A DNA stretch of 64,000 bases from Atrina japonica. Lineage: Eukaryota > Mollusca > Bivalvia > Pterioida > Pinnidae. Numbering within the stretch: the stretch's first letter is position 1; the number at the start of each line of letters is the position of its first letter. Position numbers and translations under genes: made by a program. A model generated the notes under the pieces. That model searched no databases. It had not been told where the DNA came from and was given only the letters and a program-made list of their open reading frames with translations. The stretch lies in assembly GCA_030159075.1 (NCBI GenBank), contig BROG01000003.1, forward strand, positions 2,303,501 through 2,367,500, given 5' to 3'. Below, in pieces: positions 12,330-36,568 of the stretch.

Positions 12330-13715
12330 GTCCACTTTGTGTCCAGATGCCCATTAGCCCTAGTTACAATGTACCAGATGTGTCCACTTTGTGTCCAGAT
12401 GTCCATGTACCAGATGTGTTTGTGTCCAGATGTCCATTAGCCCTAATTGCCAGATGTGTCCAATTTGTGTCCAGATGTCCATTAGCCCTAGATACAATGT
12501 ACCAGATGTGTCCACTTTGTGTTCAGATGCCCATTAGCCCTAGTTACAATGTACCAGATGTGTCCACTTTGTGTCCAGATGTCCATTAGCCCTAGTTACA
12601 ATGTACCAGATGTGTCCACTTTGTGTCCAGATGTCCATTAGCCCTAGTTACAATGTACCAGATGTGTCCACTTTGTGTCCAGATGCCCATTAGCCCTAGA
12701 TACAATGTACCAGATGTGTCCACTTTGTGTTCAGATGTCCATTAGCCCTAGTCACCAATATGTGTCAAATTTATGTTCAGATGTCCATTAGCCCTATAGT
12801 TACAATGTGCCCGATGTATCTAGTTTGTGTTCAGATGTCCATTAGCCCTATAGTTACAATGTGCACGATGTATCTAGTTTGTGTTCAGATGTCCATTAGC
12901 CCCAGTTACTAGATGTGTCAAATTTATGTTCAGATGTCCATTAGCCCTATAGTTACAATGTGCCCGATGTATCTAGTTTGTGTTCAGATGTCCATTAGCC
13001 CCAGTTACTAGATGTGTCCAATTTGTGTTCAAATGTCCATTAGCCCTATAGTTACAATGTGCCCGATGTATCCACTTTGTGTTTAGATGTCCATTAGCCC
13101 TATAGTTACAATGTGCACGATGTATCTAGTTTGTGTTCAAATGTCCATTAGCCCTATAGTTACAATGTGCACGATGTATCTAGTTTGTGTTCAGATGTCC
13201 ATTAGCCCCAGTTACTAGATGTGTCCAATTTGTGTTCAAATGTCCATTAGCCCTATAGTTACAATGTGCCCGATGTATCTAGTTTGTGTTCAAATGTCCA
13301 TTAGCCCTATAGTTACAATGTGCACGATGTATCTAGTTTGTGTTCAAATGTCCATTAGCCCTATAGTTACAATGTGCACGATGTATCTAGTTCGTGTTCA
13401 GATGTCCATTAGCCCTATAGTTACAATGTGCCCGATGTATCTAGTTTGTGTTCAAATGTCCATTAGCCCTATAGTTACAATGTGCACGATGTATCTAGTT
13501 TGTGTTCAAATGTCCATTAGCCCTATAGTTACAATGTGCCAGATGTATCCACTTTGTGTTCAGATGTCCATTAGCCCTATAGTTACAATGTGCCCGATGT
13601 ATCTAGTTTGTGTTCAGATGTCCATTAGCCCCAGTTACTAGATGTGTCCAATTTGTGTTCAAATGTCCATTAACCCTAGTTTCCAATATGTGTCCAGTCA
13701 CGGGATACAATGTAA
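12330..13715. repeat. 52/54-bp minisatellite, about 26 copies
   Basis: Unit starts gatgtccattagccctatag. A 52-bp form (12.33-12.75 kb) and a 54-bp form differing by an inserted ta (12.78-13.66 kb) are arranged in blocks, and variant pairs (cccgatgtatc, cacgatgtatc) alternate, so there is higher-order structure. The 140-residue frame inside is an artefact of the 54-bp (multiple of three) period. Each unit contains actttgtgt.cag|at, closely like the acceptor tttgtgtcacag|at at 13,734-13,746. Confidence 0.92.
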
Positions 13716-13744
13716 GGTTGTCACTTTCTTACTTTGTGTCACAG

Positions 13745-13830
13745 ATCCCACACATCCAATTGAAACAGGCACGTCATGTAATGTACTTGACAAAACGTCT
13801 CTTGTAACAGGAAGTAGATCACTAAGATGA
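13745..13830 (+). CDS. Possible terminal coding exon of an unrecognised gene
   Basis: A good acceptor (polypyrimidine tract, then tttgtgtcacag) is followed by an open stretch that, entered in phase 1, encodes about 27 residues (PTHPIETGTSCNVLDKTSLV onward) and ends in TGA at 13,828-13,830. Codon content looks less random than its surroundings, but there is no family match and no phase-compatible partner was found upstream. It lies directly behind the 52/54-bp minisatellite. It may be a chance open stretch. Confidence 0.25.
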
Positions 13831-14884
13831 GCACGAAAGGGAAAGATAAAAAAATAAGTGTGAAATTTTTTTTATAATCTGCTTCTGTTTTTTTTAACAC
13901 ATCTGTTATCATGTAATGTTATTTTTACTCTACGTACATGTTTTACATGTAGAATATATGAACTCATTCATCCTAAAAACACATTTTGATTGGTCTTAAT
14001 CATTGATACATGAATAAAGTAGAGTCCATTGTTTTTCAGGGGTTGGTGAGTTAAATAATGTTACAGTTAAACATATAGGTCTACTAAGGTAAATTGGCAC
14101 ATGTTTACAAACACAATGAGTCTAAATAAAATCACAACAGGGATGACAGCCTTCTTGTTGACACAAAAACATTGTTTTGGTTTTTGACAGAACTCGGATG
14201 TGCCACTTGACCTTGGTAAACCTGTACATGTAGGTACATTGTATGTATTCAGTAACATCAATGCTGCATCCACCATCTTCTATAGTGTGATCAATGTTCA
14301 GACGGATTACAGACAGGAATGGCTAAACTAAAGATTATTCATTTTGGTATATGAAGTTTTATAAAAACATGCATAATTATTCGTTTCATTTTTGAAATTG
14401 CTTTAATACTTATATTATTAGAATAGTAATTAACATACACATTTTTAATGTTGGGACTTGGAGTTTGATTCTGATTATATGCTAGATAAATAATAAACAT
14501 GTATGTTATGTATAAAGATGTGGTGTCAAAAGTGTGCACACCAAAGACCATACGTCTCTGCGATATATTTTGAGGGATGTATTGCAGGGCTTTTTTCCCC
14601 TCCAAATTCATAGCCAATTTTGGGCTATATTCCCAATCGCAGATCACATCTTTTTTTCTAATTTTTTTCCCCAAAATTCGCAATGAGGAACATTAAGTCT
14701 TTTCATTATTTTTCAACTTTATGCTGATGTTTCCAATTATTACTTTTCTTGAAAGTTGAAATATTACAGCTTGACAATAAATTTTTTTAAAAAAAATAGC
14801 AAATAGCAAAAGAAGTGAAACAAAAAATAGAAACATAAGAGCCAAAATGCCACAAAAGTCCCAATTCCAGGGTCATGTTCCCAA
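13831..14884. other. Intergenic DNA including the SINE-free duplication arm
   Basis: The segment at about 14,070-14,250 (ctggcaca-like, acaaacacaatgagtctaaa, gacagccttcttgttgacac) is the unoccupied counterpart of 16,436-17,215, where two SINEs sit. Nothing else could be supported. Confidence 0.55.
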
Positions 14885-15132
14885 ATGGTTTGTTTATTGT
14901 TATTTAACGTCCCACTCAAGAATCTTTCACTAATATGGAGATGTCACCAAATGCCGGTGAAGGGCTTCAAATTTTGGCCTATGCTCAGCACTTGCAGCCA
15001 TTGGGCAGTGAGGGTTCTTTAACGTGCCGACACCTACTGTGACACGGGACCTCAGTTTTTACTGTCTCGCCCAAAAGATAGGAAACCAACCTGTCGCCAG
15101 CTGGACTTAAACTCACGACCTCATGATCAAGA
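14885..15132 (-). mobile_element. tRNA-derived SINE, family 2 (minus orientation)
   Basis: Read on the minus strand it has a tRNA-like head (ggtcgtgagtttaagtccag as B box), then gggcgagacagtaaaaactg, tgtcacagtaggtgtcggca, cgttaaagaaccctcactg, a block ending in tctccatattagtgaaagat, and the tail gacgttaaataacaataaac. It shares all these blocks with the elements at 16,880 and 43,588. Its head abuts the 24/30-bp minisatellite. Confidence 0.85.
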
Positions 15133-16212
15133 GTCGAGCACGATTGTGATACATTCTGAGTGATGTACCAGTATTGTGATGGATTCTGAGTGATGTACCA
15201 GCATTGTGGTAGATTCTTAGTGATGTACCAGTATTGTGATACATTCTGAGTGATGTATTGTGGTACATTGTGAGTGATGTACCTGTATTGTGATACATTC
15301 TGAGTGATGTACCTGTATTGTGATACATTCTGAGTGATGTATCTGTATTGTGATACATTCTGAATGATGTACCTGTATTGTGATACATTCTGAGTGATGT
15401 ATCTGTATTGTGATACATTCTGAGTGATGTACCAGTATTGTGATAGATTCTGAGTGGTGTATTGTGATACATTCTTAGTGATGTATTGTGATACATTCTG
15501 AGTGATGTATTGTGATACATTCTGAGTGATGTATTGTGATACATTGTGAGTGATGTACCGGTATTATGATATATTCTGAGTGATGTACCTGTATTGTGAT
15601 ACATTCTGAGTGATGTACCTGTATTGTGATACATTCTGAGTGATGTACCTGTATTGTGATACATTCTGAGTGATGTATTGTGATACATTCTGAGTGATGT
15701 ATTGTGATACATTCTGAGTGATGTACCTGTATTGTGATACATTCTGAATGGTGTACCAGTATTGTGATACATTGTGAGTGATGTACCAGTATTGTGATAC
15801 ATTCTGAGTGATGTACCTGTATTGTGATACATTCTGAGTGATGTATTGTGATACATTCTGAGTGATTGTGATACATTCTGAGTATTGTGTATTGTGATAC
15901 ATTCTGAGTGATGTACCTGTATTGTGATACATTGTGAGTGATGTACCTGTATTGTGATACATTCTGAGTGATGTACCTGTATTGTGATACATTCTGAGTG
16001 ATGTATCTGTATTGTGATACATTCTGAGTGATGTACCTGTATTGTGATACATTCTGAGTGATGTACCAGTATTGTGATACATTCTGAGTGATGTACCTGT
16101 ATTGTGATACATTCTGAGTGATGTATTGTGATACATTCTGAGTGATGTACCAGTATTGTGATACATTCTGAGTGATGTACCTGTGTTGTGATACATTCTG
16201 AGTGATGTAGCC
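15133..16212. repeat. 24/30-bp minisatellite, about 38 copies
   Basis: Core attgtgatacattctgagtg plus atgt makes a 24-bp unit; insertion of acctgt or accagt makes a 30-bp unit. Both lengths divide by three, which explains the long minus-strand frames (247, 279 and 210 residues) built from reiterated MYHNT/ITQNVSQY peptides. These have no start context, no splice sites and no family match, so they are not called as genes. The array begins at the tRNA-like head of the neighbouring SINE. Confidence 0.95.
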
Positions 16213-16483
16213 TACCAGTGTTGTTCCAATTCTACGAGTAATCATCTTTCTACATTTTAGGCATCGAGACTCAAGGCTTATTATTGTTCTTTGCATATTT
16301 TCGGTTTCCATCAATATCTTTCATCAAATTTTAAGCTAGATTTGGATCAACAGGATCTTGTGTGATTTCAATAAAGGTCAATTTTTTGACAATATTTGTC
16401 AGAATTAGGGGACTTTAAATTCTTTATACATGTAGAAATATAGGTCTTCCAAGATAAACTGGCACAAATTTACAAACACAATG

Positions 16484-16727
16484 GGGGCCTTCGTGGCCGA
16501 GTGGTTAGAGCATTGTGCTTTAAATCACAAGGCCTCTCACCTCTGGTTCGAATCCCGCTAGGGTCATTTTGAATTAAGTGGGAAAGTTTGCCAGTTTTCT
16601 TGCGGAAGGTCGGTGGTCTTTACCCGGGTAACCGGGGTTTCTCCTTCACCAATAAAAACTGGATGCCATCATATGACTGAAAGATTGTTGAGTATGGCGT
16701 AAAACAAAAAATCAAATCAATTCAAAC
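16484..16727 (+). mobile_element. tRNA-derived SINE, family 3, with target-site duplication
   Basis: The head has a clear A box (tggccgagtggttagagc) and B box (ggttcgaatcccgc) of a Ser/Leu-type tRNA, then a body with gtttgccagttttcttgcgg, cccgggtaaccggggtttc, the block gactgaaagattgttgagta, and an (aatca)n tail. It is flanked by acaaacacaatg on both sides (16,472-16,483 and about 16,728-16,739). The empty site is present at about 14,105-14,120. Related copies lie at 41,215 and 44,277. Confidence 0.9.
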
Positions 16728-16879
16728 AAACACAATGACTCTAAATTAAATCATAACGGGGTGACAGGCTACTTGTTGACACAAAAATATCAGAGTTTCA
16801 GTAATGCATGGAATCCATGCATGTCAATATGTATTACCTGTACACCCATTATTTTGGAATATAGACTGTATTGTTTTGG

Positions 16880-17153
16880 ATGAGCTGGTGTGGCTCCATG
16901 GTAGAATGCTCAATTCGCAACTGGAGGGTCCGGGGTACCTTTTCCTTTCCTTTGGATTAGACAGTAAAAACTGAGGTCTGGTGTCACAGTAGGTGTCGGC
17001 ACGTTAAAAAACCCTCACTGCTCAGTGGTCGCAAGTGCCGAGCATAGGCCAAAATTTGAAGCCTTTCACCAGCATTTGGTTACATCTCCATATGAGTGAA
17101 AAATTCCTGAGTGGGAGGTTAAACAACAACACAACAATACAACAACAATAACA
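16880..17153 (+). mobile_element. tRNA-derived SINE, family 2, with target-site duplication
   Basis: A tRNA-like head (gctggtgtggctccatggta), then cagtaaaaactgaggtctgg, aggtgtcggcacgtt, aaaccctcactgctcagtgg, tctccatatgagtgaaaaat and the tail gaggttaaacaacaacacaa. It is flanked by gtattgttttgg (16,868-16,879 and 17,154-17,165). This second insertion lies in the same duplicated segment as the family 3 SINE at 16,484. Confidence 0.88.
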
Positions 17154-17165
17154 GTATTGTTTTGG

Positions 17166-18035
17166 TTTCTGTTATGACTTGTATGTGTCAGTTTGTCTTG
17201 GTAGACCTATAAATGGCTTACTGTATGTAGGGAAATTTTCTCCCCCGCTTTATTTTTGCCCCTTTCACCCTCATCGTCAATGGGCGAATTCTAAATGGTA
17301 AATTCATCTAATTTTATAATCGCAGAGTATTTTGGTATTTATTCTATGGTATATTGCATTTTAAACAACTCACAAAATTGTTTTAAATTTTTTTTTATTG
17401 TAATCTGGCCATGGCAAGTTTTTTTTATGTTTAGCGTCCACCTTAAAGTAAAAAACCTATCTTTCTATCAGGAAAAAAAAAGACAAAACAACAGAAAAAC
17501 ACAAGTCACTTTTTGACACCAATTGCAATTTTATGCACATTTAAATATTTTCCTAATATGTTAACAAAAGAGAAAACCAAATTACACTTATAATAACCAT
17601 ATCTTTGGCACATACTGTAATAAATAACCTATGAAATGTTAGTCAGTTCACAAAGGATGAAAACAAATGTTCACTTTAGGGCTATGTTCCATATTTTTTC
17701 CTTAAATGTTTCTGATTTTTTTTTCTGTTTTATGATCTCAAAACCAATCCATCTGTGGACGCTAAACAGAGAAAAAACTTGGAATGGCCTCATGCAGAAA
17801 GTACGATAGACATGTACAAGTATTAATTGTTAAATAAAACTAAGCAATGAAATAAAATAAAATCGTATTTTTAATTTAAAATCACTGATTAAAATCACTG
17901 ATTGTTACACACATGACATAAGCCTACATATAATAACACACTGTATTGTCCGATTGTTTTCGATATTCAGAATATTTTATCGGAAGGGTGATCATATCCC
18001 GGCAGCTTCAAAAACTGATATTATCAATTCACAGT
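17166..18035. other. AT-rich intergenic DNA, no gene seen
   Basis: The first 50 bp still match the duplication arm at 14,175-14,250. A short direct duplication (aaatcactgatt, 17,878-17,900) occurs. No exon signal was supported. Confidence 0.45.
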
Positions 18036-18444
18036 CCTGGATAGCTTTGTGGGCACTACAAGCCACTCTGCATGAAGAGGCTTCATGACGGACAGTCTTA
18101 GATCAAGAATACCAGTCATTGAATGCCTTTTTGAGTATGTCTTTGTACTATTTATTGATTTTAAGATATAATGGTTGGAGGTTACCTGTACAACTGGCTG
18201 GCATAAAAATTACAGCTATATTAGCTTTCTTAAACTTTTCTAACACACCATAAGGGTGTCTTCCTATCAGCCACTTCTTCATCCACCTTGTTCTTTTTCT
18301 CCTAGGCCTCTTTTTTAGGGATAGCACTAGAGCTATGGTCACTAGAGCGTCATCCATGGTGTCATCAACGATGTGTTGATCAGAACGTTCAATTTTATTG
18401 CACAATATTATTGTGCCATTTGTGGTGGAACCATATTTCCTCAA
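18036..18444 (-). pseudogene. Decayed DNA-transposon transposase (pogo/Tigger-like, with a Harbinger-like part)
   Basis: On the minus strand one 98-codon frame ends at 18,148, and the similarity continues past the stop. The segment VLEKFKKANIAVIFMPASCT followed by LQPLY matches the end of a pogo/Tigger DDE domain (pattern: anI.v..lPanCT..LQPLDl..nK); beyond the stop YKDILKKAFNDWYS fits the usual continuation. Upstream, RRKRTRWMKKWLIGRHPYG looks instead like the conserved N-terminal part of PIF/Harbinger transposases. Stops interrupt the reading, no terminal repeats were found, and the gene is dead. The join may be a nested insertion. Confidence 0.6.
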
Positions 18445-18786
18445 TAATATTGTGCCAATATTATTTACAATACATTGATAGTGTATGGGCCACTTTACTC
18501 ATAAACACAACTTTTAGTAGTTAACTTCAACACCAGGGATATTAATGACAAGGCCAACTTTTGTTAGTGAACTAACTTCCTGATTAATTTCATCGACAGT
18601 TAAAATTCTACTTGTTCAAACACATGAGGAAGATAATTTGTTTCATGGAAAGATGTTCATTGCAGAAGGATTTACATACTCTTGAAAAATGTAAATTGTT
18701 TTTCTGAGCTAAGGATGTTCCATCCCTTGTATAGTGGTACTTATATCAACTAACAGTAAGTTTATTGTTACACTATTACTGCACTA

Positions 18787-18789
<3 letters not shown>

Positions 18790-18843
<54 letters not shown>
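18790..18843. repeat. (AT)n microsatellite, about 26 units
   Basis: Pure TA dinucleotide run, followed 40 bp later by a shorter one (18,881-18,891). Confidence 0.97.
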
Positions 18844-18846
<3 letters not shown>

Positions 18847-19039
18847 ATATACATGTATCATGGTGTACACGTACAAATGTATATATATATATGGCAGAAA
18901 GTGTTTTGTTGCATATTAATTTGGCCTAAAATAAAATTAAGTCTATTTGCTGCATTACGATCGACCCACTAGAATTGCTGATACGGTACTTATTGTATTG
19001 CCATTTTATTTACAATTTTTTTATTACTTTCCTGAAACA

Positions 19040-19365
19040 ATAGGGGTAATAGGGTAGAGTTGGTACCCATAGATAAAAGGGTAGAGTTGGTACCCATAGG
19101 TAAAGGGGTAGAGTTGGTACCCATAGGTAAAAGGGTAGAGTTGGTACCCATAGGTTAAAAGGTAGATTTAGTACCCATAGGTAAAAGGGTAGAGTTTGTA
19201 CCCATAGGTAAAAGGGTAGAGTTGGTACCCATAGATAAAAAGGCAGATTTGGTACCCATAGGTAAAAGGGTAGAGTTTGTACCCATAGGTAAAAGGGTAG
19301 AGTTGGTACCCATAGATAAAAAGGCAGATTTGGTACCCATAGGTAATAGGGCAGAGTCAGCATAC
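19040..19365. repeat. 27-bp minisatellite, about 12 copies
   Basis: Unit ggtacccataggtaaaaggg plus tagagtt, with a KpnI/Acc65I-type ggtacc core and block variants (gataaaaaggcagattt). The 27-bp period keeps all frames open, giving artefact frames on both strands (for example 19,010-19,363 on the minus strand). Confidence 0.95.
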
Positions 19366-20196
19366 AGCAAACTCAGAATATTTCATGTCTTGGGTTTTCT
19401 GCTTCACAACTCGTCCTTGACCAGTATGTCAAGCCAGCAAGTTTTCAGCTTGCTTGCCCAACTTATCAGTGTTTATAATCAGCCTACTATTACTGCTAAC
19501 ACATGGGTCTCTATTTGATATTTATTTATTGATGGATTAGATACAAAATTTGGTATAGATGGGTACTTCAGGAAAAACCCATACAGAAGGCAGCCAGTCA
19601 TGTAAAAGTTGTTCCATACATCAGCCATTTTCCCCAACAGATACATCAGATATCTAGTGAAAACATGCCATATTGAATAGTTTCTAGTTGTTGATATTTT
19701 TGGAGTTGATATGCAATTGTATTCAACTCACCAAGCAATAACCATAACCAATATTTTACCTGATGTTTAACTTTCTGACACATACTCTATATGAGCATCC
19801 CAAAGGTTAATGGTAAACATTGAAGATTCAAATCTTGCTGAATTTAATTTGTTTGAAGGCTTTATAGAGATTTGATTTGAACAACTTTCTTGATCCAAGT
19901 ATTTAAAGTACGTATAGATTATCAGAAATTGTCTATAGTTGGTTTGAAATACTATTTTATATATATAAATGCATACTTCAACTAAATTGAACCTGTGTAT
20001 AAGGTCACCTGCACATAAAGGTCAGTATTTTCTGGTCCCTTGGGGTGGCCCCTATATACAGGTTTCTCTGTATATGTATGTGTGTTTATATATATATATA
20101 TTTCCAGGTAACCTGAATTGTCTATACAACATCTACAAATGCTAATCTTGGCATTGTTCCATTGAGTTTACCTTAGTCTACATACATGTATTTGAT
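19366..20196. other. Intergenic DNA with a fragment of a gtgaaacc-type MITE
   Basis: At 19,978-20,075 the blocks taaattgaacctgtgtata, gtcacctgcacataaaggtc and ggtggcccctatatacaggt are an inverted-orientation part of the TIR element at 63,017-63,200. No gene seen. Confidence 0.55.
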
Positions 20197-20261
20197 GTGA
20201 TGTTTTACTTAGACCATAATTCAGGTTTTGTTTTGTGTAAACCAGGAAGTTTTACATTATC

Positions 20262-20393
<132 letters not shown>

Positions 20394-21186
20394 TAAATCA
20401 TAATAACGTCTTTAGAATGCATTCAATTTCATCATCTACATTTAGATTGTTTGTGTGATATATTGGTATTTTGGGGTGATGTTTCCCTCTCACATTTCCA
20501 TTTTGAAAGATTTCATTTTTTTTTATCACAGATGATAAACATAAATTTCCTTACTCTCAAACTCAACTTGAATTACCCAATGTTTTGTCACTTTCATGCA
20601 AATTCACCCTGGAAAAGAGTTACATTTTATAGGGCTAATCACTTTTGGTTCTCCATCTGATTCATGTTATCAAAGAAGGTCAAAACCTCGGTGACGTAAT
20701 AGCATGCACTAGAAGGGATTCCCCTGAACTATTTATAGGTACCTGTAGATGTGTTCAAGGTAGATTGTACAAATGTATCTCACCTGCCTGGCCACAAGGG
20801 TACCTAATCCTGTTTTCTCCCATTTTCACAAAATCTCAATTTATCCTGTTATCACTGGGTTAAAATGTCACTGTCATATTTGCAATTGACACATTTATTA
20901 TGTTAGTTATGATGCAATGTACATTGTATGTTTGAATAGATAGTTGTCCATAAGCAGTGTTTTGTAAGAGTTCAACATAATTTTCTAATAGGAGAGCTGT
21001 GTATTTCACTGTCACAACAAATTTTATTTGTTTCTCAGTTATCTTGATATGGATCATACTGTTATCTGACTTCACATCAGTATATAATGATAATATACAT
21101 GTAGTTTCCTTTTATTACAAACTTGCAAACATACCAAACAAAAAAACAAGAAATAATGCCCTCTTTCATTATACAAAAATAAAGAA

Positions 21187-21221
21187 CACCCCCCCCCCCC
21201 CCCCACACACACACACACACA
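21187..21221. repeat. poly-C then (CA)n tract
   Basis: About 15 C followed by about nine CA units. Confidence 0.95.
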
Positions 21222-21239
21222 TACCTCTATTTGCCCTTT

Positions 21240-22275
21240 TTAGCCCACCATCAACAGATAGTCGGCTTTTCTTATCACTCTCCCTCCGTCGTCCGTCCTT
21301 AAACAATTCTTGTTATCGCTATTTCTCATAAAGTACTAAAGGGATCTTTATGAAATTTGACATACAGGTTTCCCTTGAGGTCTGGTTTTGCAGTGTACAT
21401 TTTCAGATGGGTCGGATCACAAAATGGCTGCCAGATGGCCATTTTGTATTTTAAAAATAAAAGTTTGTTATCGCTATTTCTCAGTAAGTACTGAAGGGAT
21501 TTTTATGAAAATTGACATATAGGTTCCCCTTGAGGTCTTGTTGTGCAGTGTACATTTTCAGGCAGATCGGATTACAAAATGGCTGCCAGGTGGCCATCTT
21601 TGATTTTGAAAACTTTATGCGGCTTCACATGTGGATGCTATATGCCAAGTTTCTTAAAAATTGGCCCACCAGTTCTTGAGAAGATGATGTTTAAATGCAA
21701 AAGTTAACAGACGGATGACGACAAACGCTGAACCTTTGGCGAATTCAAGAATTATTGTCCAATCAGTGTTGACCTCCATTTATATAAATAGAAGTACCAA
21801 CATCACTCTGGGTCAGTCTGTAAGTTGCGAGTTGAACCAACAACATAGCAAAAGCAGATAATTGAACAGGACAGTAGTAATTTATTTATCACAGATAAAT
21901 AGTAACTGTCGTCTTCTAGTTTTGGGATAGTTTTTTATAAGGCTGAGACACAGTCACAGAGTGGTGTTGGAGCCCTAGGTCTCAGACTCTAGTGCTGAAA
22001 ACACACACTAGCTGGCAGTGTAGCCTAAATACATATACAAATATACATGTTCCGAGACCCACTGTAAATAATTCAGTCTCTGTAATTAAACTGTGATTTA
22101 TTGTGACTCCCTGAAACTCTTATAATAGTTGATCTTGTGAGAAAGCATTTTACATATATTTAAGTTTTAATTCAAATCCATTGCTGTGCCACAAAATAAG
22201 AGAAAAGAACAGTCAGTCATAGATCAAATGAAGAACATTCGATGGTGGGCGCCAAGATCCCTCTGGGATCCCTTG
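21240..22275. mobile_element. TIR-flanked repeat of about 1 kb
   Basis: The left end reads tagcccaccatcaacagat and the right end ttcgatggtgggcgcc, so cccaccatc forms a short inverted repeat. Inside, two diverged tandem copies of a block (tgttatcgctatttctcat, aaagggatctttatgaaa, aaaatggctgccag) sit at 21,308-21,460 and 21,463-21,600. This resembles the widespread invertebrate repeat that ends in ggatcccttgttt. No transposase. Confidence 0.55.
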
Positions 22276-23654
22276 TTTCTTACTGGTACATGTGCACATG
22301 ATCAATGACCACTTATGATCCCTCAGAGCTGTGTATCATGTTCCTTTCATCATGTTCATTACATGTTTCACATGGCCATGACAGATATATATACATGTAC
22401 CTGTATTTTATCAGATAAAGTATTATTTCCGTGTAGAATAATTCCCAGGTACAGGTACAATGTAGATTTGTTAGAGCGTAGAGTCATAAGTGTTTTGAAG
22501 AAAATATTTAAATTTCATTTTTCAGTAACATATATTTGATTGATTTAAATATTTCAATTGTAAAAAGTTTATTAAGATTTAATGGAACAACAGTATTTAT
22601 AATGAAATGTCAAGGTAGACTTGTCTATCTATAGATTTCATTTTATGATAAATTTAAAATAACTCTGAATACATTTAAGTAGAAAAAACGATGAGGTATA
22701 AATCTAAAATTAGAATATTATTGTATAAGATGACAAAAGAACTATCGCATAATGCGTTATGCATGTTGATGCAGTTTTCATTCCATTTTCCAAAGGATAA
22801 ACACAAAACTTTTTAGATTCGTTCCTCAAGTCTCTTTAAATATAGCATCTGTTTTATTTTTGTTAAGCTGATTTCATCATTTTGTGTCCATGTCGACATC
22901 CCCCTTTTGTTTTGCACTGTCATTCGTCATTTTATAAGCATTTGGCAAATATTCTTATATTTTGGCTAATGAATTTATCTTTTGGCGAAATTGAGAATTT
23001 CCTTTAAATAAACATTTCCAGTCTGCCTGTGTGCATTCAATCTTTGAATATATTTCACACCTGTACATTGTTTTATGGTGATATGTACAATGTAGGCCTA
23101 AATTTCTATTGAAGTTTACTTGTCATGTCTGATTAAACATACGTGTGCCCAGTTGTGTGCAGTGGTCAGAAATTAAAGGGATGTAATCTGATAGGCTCCC
23201 ATTTTTACTATCTGTTATGATACTCCAGTTAACATTAATGGGCAGTAATTAATTCCTGATAAAACTTCAATCAGATTTAAAACATGTTAAAATTCACAGT
23301 GTGTTAGGTCACTTATATCACTAACAATTACATCACACGTTATTGAAAAAAAAAAATTCATATCTTAATTACACTTACAAAATATGAAATAAAAATGATA
23401 TAAAGTTGTAATTCAACCAATAAAGAAAGAAAATGGGTACCGATGTAGTAGCCAATTCTTTTCCCATCTAAAAGTTTCCCAGGGGAAAGAATTGACTTGT
23501 AGATCCCTAATGTGTATGTACAATGTATATGTATACATGCACATGACACACCAAGATATAACTGAAATATTGTGGAAAGTAATGTAAAATAATAACCAAC
23601 TAACTGCATGTACAGAAGGAACCTTTTATTTTTTTATTTATATTTACATTTCAG
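22276..23654. other. Probable upstream region or first intron of the kinase gene
   Basis: AT-rich, no coding exon seen. The kinase promoter and any non-coding first exon cannot be placed. A short run of aatgtatatgtatacatgca palindromes lies near 23,520-23,545. Confidence 0.4.
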
Positions 23655-23760
23655 ATAAACTTGGAAGCTAACGGTGGTTTGAAAATAATTTATTCGGTCA
23701 TTGTATGAAATTGGTGAGTTATATACTCAATGTAGTTACCAGAACTTTAATATACTGATA
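23655..23760 (+). promoter_or_regulatory. 5' UTR part of kinase exon 1, with a uORF ending 2 nt before the start codon
   Basis: A pyrimidine-rich acceptor (ttatatttacatttcag, ending 23,654) implies an upstream non-coding exon. The leader contains an ATG at 23,705 that opens a 17-codon uORF ending in TGA at 23,756-23,758, only two bases before the main ATG at 23,761. A strong donor-like attg|gtgagt lies at 23,710-23,719; its use would remove the start codon. The main ATG has A at -3 and G at +4, a good context. Confidence 0.6.

Positions 23761-36568
<12,808 letters not shown>

Noticed and set aside
12347..13830. Plus-strand frames of repeated MSISPIVTMC/MYLVCVQ peptides
   Set aside because: Product of the 54-bp unit. 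Only the unique end (13,745-13,830) is kept as a weak exon candidate.
15113..16314. Three long overlapping minus-strand frames (210-279 codons) of reiterated MYHNT and ITQNVSQY peptides
   Set aside because: They follow from 24/30-bp repeat units that never shift frame; all three frames are open in turn, there is no start context, signal, splice site or family match.
16484..16560. Functional tRNA gene (good A and B boxes); likewise 41,225, 44,284, 51,330
   Set aside because: No acceptor-stem pairing at the right distance, and each is followed by a shared SINE body and tail, with target-site duplications for the best copy.
19010..19518. Frames with LPFYLWVPT repeats on the minus strand and VPIGKRVE on the plus strand
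   Set aside because: 27-bp minisatellite, open on both strands at once.
23701..23760. N-terminal extension of the kinase upstream of MGNCC
   Set aside because: The frame is open but has no ATG, and the extension would abolish the myristoylation signal.
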